Shown here: piece by piece, positions 6,087 through 8,907 of the stretch
Layout of the letters: each line of letters opens with the position of its first letter
How positions within the stretch are numbered: position 1 is the first letter of the stretch
Source: Glaciimonas sp.
GTDB taxonomy: Bacteria; Pseudomonadota; Gammaproteobacteria; Burkholderiales; Burkholderiaceae
Assembly (NCBI GenBank): GCA_014377145.1
Contig: JACMQE010000088.1
Span: forward strand, 1-8,907
Direction of reading: 5' to 3'
DNA length: 8,907 nucleotides
Program-made: the position numbers and the translations under genes
The notes under the pieces: model-generated
What the model was told of the DNA's origin: nothing
What the model saw: the letters and a program-made list of their open reading frames with translations, nothing else
The model's database searches: none

Positions 6087-7541
6087 TTGGGTTTCCGACC
6101 GTCGCAGCAAGACTATCGTAGCCGCATTGTTCGGGCGGTGGAATTAGGCAAGCTCGACTTAGCACTCTCGGATATTGAACGCATAGTAGAGAAAGTATTC
6201 TGCGAACCATTAAACGTCTGCGAGATTTTTGCAGACCAGTTTCTGGACGATATGTGCCAGCGCATTGGTCGGTATTCTATGGAAAAGGTCCAAATGGATT
6301 TTTTAGCTTTGAGTCGGCCGCAGAAAATCCTTGAAAAGGCAAGTGGTTTAATTTTTATTGCGAGTAGGCTGCAGGCGTCAGGGGGACATACTGCAGTTTT
6401 AGCTGACATTGCGAGAATTGGTGGTGTTCCAGCCACAGTTTTATTAACGGGCGTGAGCGGACGCACAAACCGGCGCGCAATCTCGCATCGGTTTTCAGAT
6501 ATTCCCAACCTGACATTTGAATACGCTCCGAGAGCTTCCAGATTAGCGCGACTGGCCTGGTTGCAGCGCAGGTTGCTTGAAGTTAACCCAGCAACTGTAT
6601 GGCTCTTTAATCACCATCAAGACAGCGTGGCCGTAGCTGCGGTACAGCCCGATCAGGGATACTCCCTTAAATACCTTCACCACGGAGATCATCATCTTTG
6701 TTTAGGGGTTCTTCTTGGATACGGTGAGCATTATGACCCCCACCCCATGGGGTACAACAACTGTCGTGATGTGCTTTCGATTTCGGACAACAAATACTTG
6801 CCGATGGTCGCGCGCGACTTGGGTTGTATTTCTAAAATCGAAATGAAATCAAGTGATCTACCATTTGTAAGTTGCACTGCTGCAGGGAGAAATAAAATCG
6901 AGGCGCCCTACTGGCTTAGTTATGCAGATGCTATACCAGTCATGCTGAAGCAAACCGGGGGGGTGCATATCCATATTGGTCACCTGAGTGCTAATTTTCG
7001 TTTTCGAATCTGGTTGAACTTACGCGTGGCAAAGGTGTCTACGGCATCGTTTGTTTACATTGCACATGTGGACAGTGTATGGCAGGCGTTAAAGGACTAC
7101 GGTGTTGATATTTATATTTCTTCCTTCCCATATGCCGGTGCCAGAACTCTTATCGAAGTGATGGGCGCGGGGGTACCGGTCGCGATGCATAATCATGTTT
7201 CCAGCCGCTTCTTGAGTATTTTGGATATGGCGCCAGAGGGTGCTTTTGTGTGGCGAGATGTTCCACAGCTGTGCGCATTTCTAGCGCATCAGTCGAGAAA
7301 TACTTTAGCCTCATTTGGAGTGAAGGCGCGTTTGCACTATGAGATATTTCATGCCGAACCATTGCTTTTTAAATCACTAAGAGACCCATCTTTTATAGCC
7401 CCAGTCCCGTGTACTGCCGTAGCACACTATATCGATCCTTTGCGACGGGCACTTGCCGTAGCGAACCAAGGTTCCTTTACAAATGTTTTGCAAAATTATG
7501 CACTTAAGCTGGCCCGATTAGTCAAATCAGCGTTTTTTTAA
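6087..7541 (+). CDS. GT-B-like glycosyltransferase with histidine-rich core
   Basis: A 484-residue soluble-looking protein with no signal peptide. Residues 1-80 are a mainly helical, charged domain I do not recognise. From about 85 a Rossmann-like N-terminal GT-B domain starts (GLIFIASRLQASGGHTAVL, with SGGH at 98-101, a donor/acceptor loop in many GT-B enzymes). A histidine cluster follows: FNHHQD (174-179), HHGDHH (198-203) and YDPHP (216-220). The C-terminal domain has DIYISSFPYAGARTLIEVMG (341-360), then AGVPVAMHNHVSSRFLSIL. This resembles the donor-site region of O-GlcNAc transferase and HMW1C-like enzymes (SFPYGGGxTxxEAL...GVPV). It most likely adds a sugar to the growing glycan in the cytoplasm. 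Sugar, linkage and CAZy family are unknown; GT41 and GT4 are the nearest guesses. It begins with TTG behind a good ribosome-binding site. Confidence 0.68.
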   Translation: MGFRPSQQDYRSRIVRAVELGKLDLALSDIERIVEKVFCEPLNVCEIFADQFLDDMCQRIGRYSMEKVQMDFLALSRPQKILEKASGLIFIASRLQASGGHTAVLADIARIGGVPATVLLTGVSGRTNRRAISHRFSDIPNLTFEYAPRASRLARLAWLQRRLLEVNPATVWLFNHHQDSVAVAAVQPDQGYSLKYLHHGDHHLCLGVLLGYGEHYDPHPMGYNNCRDVLSISDNKYLPMVARDLGCISKIEMKSSDLPFVSCTAAGRNKIEAPYWLSYADAIPVMLKQTGGVHIHIGHLSANFRFRIWLNLRVAKVSTASFVYIAHVDSVWQALKDYGVDIYISSFPYAGARTLIEVMGAGVPVAMHNHVSSRFLSILDMAPEGAFVWRDVPQLCAFLAHQSRNTLASFGVKARLHYEIFHAEPLLFKSLRDPSFIAPVPCTAVAHYIDPLRRALAVANQGSFTNVLQNYALKLARLVKSAFF

Positions 7542-7645
7542 ACGAACCTTTTATACGTTGTGGTGCGAACTACAGGTGATTAATTGAAATGATTGGACAT
7601 CACTTCCTGGTGTTGCGGATAGTTTGACCCAGTATTAAGAGCGAA
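7542..7645 (+). other. Longest gene-free gap, 104 bases; no clear signal
   Basis: This gap separates the GT-B-like gene from the GT2 gene. I find no hairpin with a T-run, no tRNA and no convincing -35/-10 pair. Its only start-to-stop frame is a 12-codon one beginning at 7590. AAGAG at 7637-7641 is the ribosome-binding site of the next gene. The gap may mark a former recombination boundary, but nothing in it proves that. Confidence 0.5.
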
Positions 7646-8425
7646 ATGAATTTCTCTACACATGCCTCAGCAAATGTCGCCGTATCTGTGGTTAGTCACC
7701 GGCACGGCGCACACTTATTTAAATTGATGTGCAAGCTCGAAATGCATTGCCTCAATCATGTCGGACACGTGGTTCTAACGGTCAACGTGCCTGAGCCTGT
7801 ATTTGTTAAGGAGCTTAATGCGCGAGATTGGAGCTTCAGGTTAACAATCCTCCAAAATCAGGAGCCCCAAGGTTTTGGTGCTAATCACAATGCAGCGTTC
7901 AAGCAGGCTAGCCTCAATTATTTTTGCGTGCTGAACCCTGATATTGATTTTGACGTCGATCCTTTTTCTGAGTTGCTTTCCAAGCTAGAGCAACCGTTTA
8001 CGGGGTGCGCTTTTCCGGTGCAGCTAGATGAAGTTGGCCAGATTCAGGACTATGCACGTGCGCTGCCGTCGCCATCAGCTTTATTTGCCCGTTATGTTGG
8101 CCTAAAAATTAACCCACAATCGCTTTCTCAACCAGACTGGGTTAATGGAGCGTTCCTGCTTTTTCCGTCGAAGATATTTAGTCAATTGAAGGGTTTTGAC
8201 GAACGCTATTTCATGTACTGCGAAGACGTGGATATTTGCCTCCGCCTTCATCTTGCAGGGTACAGGCTGGCTCAAAGCAATGCCGAGGTTACGCATGCAG
8301 CCCACCGAAATAGTCGAATCAATTTTCGCCATTTGGCGTGGCATATAAGCAGTCTGCTGCGTTTGTGGGTTAGTTCCCCATTTTGGCGTTTTTTAACGCT
8401 GAACAAAAGTCGCAAAAGCGTTTAG
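7646..8425 (+). CDS. Family GT2 glycosyltransferase, rhamnosyltransferase-like
   Basis: A 259-residue GT-A fold enzyme, close to the length of WbbL-type rhamnosyltransferases. The N-terminal strand VAVSVVSH (11-18) begins the nucleotide-binding fold. QGFGANHNAAF (75-85) is the conserved GFGxxxN loop, and NPD (97-99) takes the place of the DXD metal-binding motif, as is common in rhamnosyl GT2 enzymes. VNGAFLLF (166-173) and GFDERYFMYCEDVDICLRL (183-201) carry the acceptor-side ED motif with the likely catalytic Asp. The C-terminus (about 228-250) is basic and aromatic and could touch the membrane. dTDP-L-rhamnose is a reasonable donor because rfbA and rfbC are in the locus, but the sequence does not prove it. 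The start is the ATG at 7646, four bases after AAGAG. Confidence 0.87.
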   Translation: MNFSTHASANVAVSVVSHRHGAHLFKLMCKLEMHCLNHVGHVVLTVNVPEPVFVKELNARDWSFRLTILQNQEPQGFGANHNAAFKQASLNYFCVLNPDIDFDVDPFSELLSKLEQPFTGCAFPVQLDEVGQIQDYARALPSPSALFARYVGLKINPQSLSQPDWVNGAFLLFPSKIFSQLKGFDERYFMYCEDVDICLRLHLAGYRLAQSNAEVTHAAHRNSRINFRHLAWHISSLLRLWVSSPFWRFLTLNKSRKSV

Positions 8426-8478
8426 CTAACCTTCCCAACAAAGTGACATAATTGCCATGGAGTGAAGAGGGGCGTTTG

Positions 8479-8907
8479 ATGGTGATTCTCTTATTTTTTA
8501 GTTTTGCTGTGTCTGTGCTGGCCACGTTGTTTTTTATTCGTGCGTCGCGTGACCATGTTTCCCACTACGAACAGGCTAAGCCCCAGCGATTTCATTCAGG
8601 AGATGTCCCTCGGCTGGGCGGTGCAGCGATATTAATGGGTTCGATTTGTGGATGGCTGTTCGCTGGCTTCGCTGAGGTCGCCGGCGGAGGTTTGAATGTG
8701 CGTGCGGAATGGGCGTTTGTCATCTCTTGGGTATTAATCGTGCTCCCCGCTTTGCTGGGCGGTTTTTATGAGGATATTACCCAGCGCCTTTCTGTGCGTT
8801 ACCGGTTGCTCCTTACGGCAACGTCCGCTGGTCTTGCTTGTGCTTTGCTCGGGGTTTCAGTGGTGCGGCTAGGGATACCGGGCCTTGATAACTGGTTGGT
8901 TGCTATG
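8479..8907 (+). CDS. WecA/MraY-family polyprenyl-phosphate sugar-1-phosphate transferase, N-terminal part
   Basis: The frame is open from the ATG at 8479 to the window edge, giving 143 residues of an expected 340-370. Four hydrophobic segments are visible (about 1-20, 46-64, 79-96 and 110-128). After TM1 come PQRFH (35-39) and the P-R-L-G-G signature (44-48), as in WecA, WbpL and MraY. GGFYEDITQRLSVRYRLLLTA (94-114) is the cytosolic loop that holds the Mg-binding Asp pair in the family; here it reads Glu98-Asp99. The enzyme would transfer a sugar-1-phosphate from a UDP-sugar to undecaprenyl phosphate and so begin each glycan chain. GAAGAGGGG at 8464-8472 is a good ribosome-binding site. Which HexNAc it uses is unknown; GlcNAc, QuiNAc and FucNAc are typical. 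The catalytic C-terminal loops are outside the window. Confidence 0.88.
   Translation, partial: MVILLFFSFAVSVLATLFFIRASRDHVSHYEQAKPQRFHSGDVPRLGGAAILMGSICGWLFAGFAEVAGGGLNVRAEWAFVISWVLIVLPALLGGFYEDITQRLSVRYRLLLTATSAGLACALLGVSVVRLGIPGLDNWLVAM

Noticed and set aside
6113..6508. 131-codon minus-strand frame inside the GT-B-like gene
   Set aside because: It lies fully antisense to a gene with clear protein motifs, and its translation shows no domain features, so it is a shadow.
7531..7544. CGTTT-TTTT-AAACG inverted repeat at the end of the GT-B-like gene, a possible terminator
   Set aside because: The stem is only five mostly A/T pairs, it overlaps the stop codon, and no T-run follows it.
7558..7586. 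TTGTGG ... TTAATT promoter-like pair before the GT2 gene
   Set aside because: Only about half of the -35 and -10 consensus positions match. This is not enough to call.
7590..7628. Small 12-codon frame in the 104-base gap
   Set aside because: It is too short, has no ribosome-binding site and shows no recognisable peptide.
1..8907. Insertion sequences, tRNA, CRISPR, phage or defence genes
   Set aside because: I saw no transposase, terminal inverted repeats, clover-leaf sequence, regularly spaced repeats or defence domains. The genes form a continuous polysaccharide locus.

Overview
The window is a stretch of a bacterial surface-polysaccharide (O-antigen type) biosynthesis locus. All ten genes lie on the plus strand, and most are closely spaced or nearly touching. 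It opens inside the last codons of rfbA (glucose-1-phosphate thymidylyltransferase) and closes inside a polyprenyl-phosphate sugar-phosphate transferase of the WecA/MraY superfamily. No RNA gene, mobile element, CRISPR array or convincing promoter or terminator is visible. No gap between genes exceeds about 104 bases. Base composition looks moderate (mid-40s percent GC by eye, not counted). A Gram-negative, probably betaproteobacterial, source fits the O-antigen ABC exporter, the rml genes and a WecA-like enzyme carrying Glu-Asp in place of Asp-Asp, but that assignment is inference.

Layout: (1) 1-601, rfbA tail and rfbC, the dTDP-L-rhamnose branch, joined by a 4-base GTGA overlap. (2) 659-2192, wzm and wzt, an ABC-2 polysaccharide exporter whose ATPase lacks the C-terminal glycan-binding domain seen in some O-antigen systems. 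(3) 2197-3696, a family GT61 glycosyltransferase with a Trp/Arg-rich N-terminal segment. (4) 3753-6073, a three-gene nucleotide-sugar module: left-handed beta-helix acyltransferase, WxcM/FdtA-type 3,4-ketoisomerase and DegT-type aminotransferase. This is the gene set for a dTDP-3-acylamino-3,6-dideoxyhexose (Fuc3NAc or Qui3NAc type). (5) 6087-7541, a histidine-rich GT-B-like glycosyltransferase with a TTG start. (6) 7646-8425, a GT2 rhamnosyltransferase-like enzyme. (7) 8479 to the end, the start of a WecA-like initiating transferase.

Together: RfbA makes dTDP-glucose. RfbB, expected upstream but not seen, makes dTDP-4-keto-6-deoxyglucose, and this intermediate feeds both RfbC (toward dTDP-L-rhamnose) and the ketoisomerase/aminotransferase/acyltransferase route. 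The WecA-like enzyme would start the chain on undecaprenyl phosphate, the three glycosyltransferases would extend it in the cytoplasm, and Wzm/Wzt would export the lipid-linked glycan. I see no wholly new system. The most noteworthy points are the mixed stereochemistry determinants in the ketoisomerase, the unusual histidine-rich glycosyltransferase, the short Wzt, and the repeated Trp/Arg element at the GT61 N-terminus.
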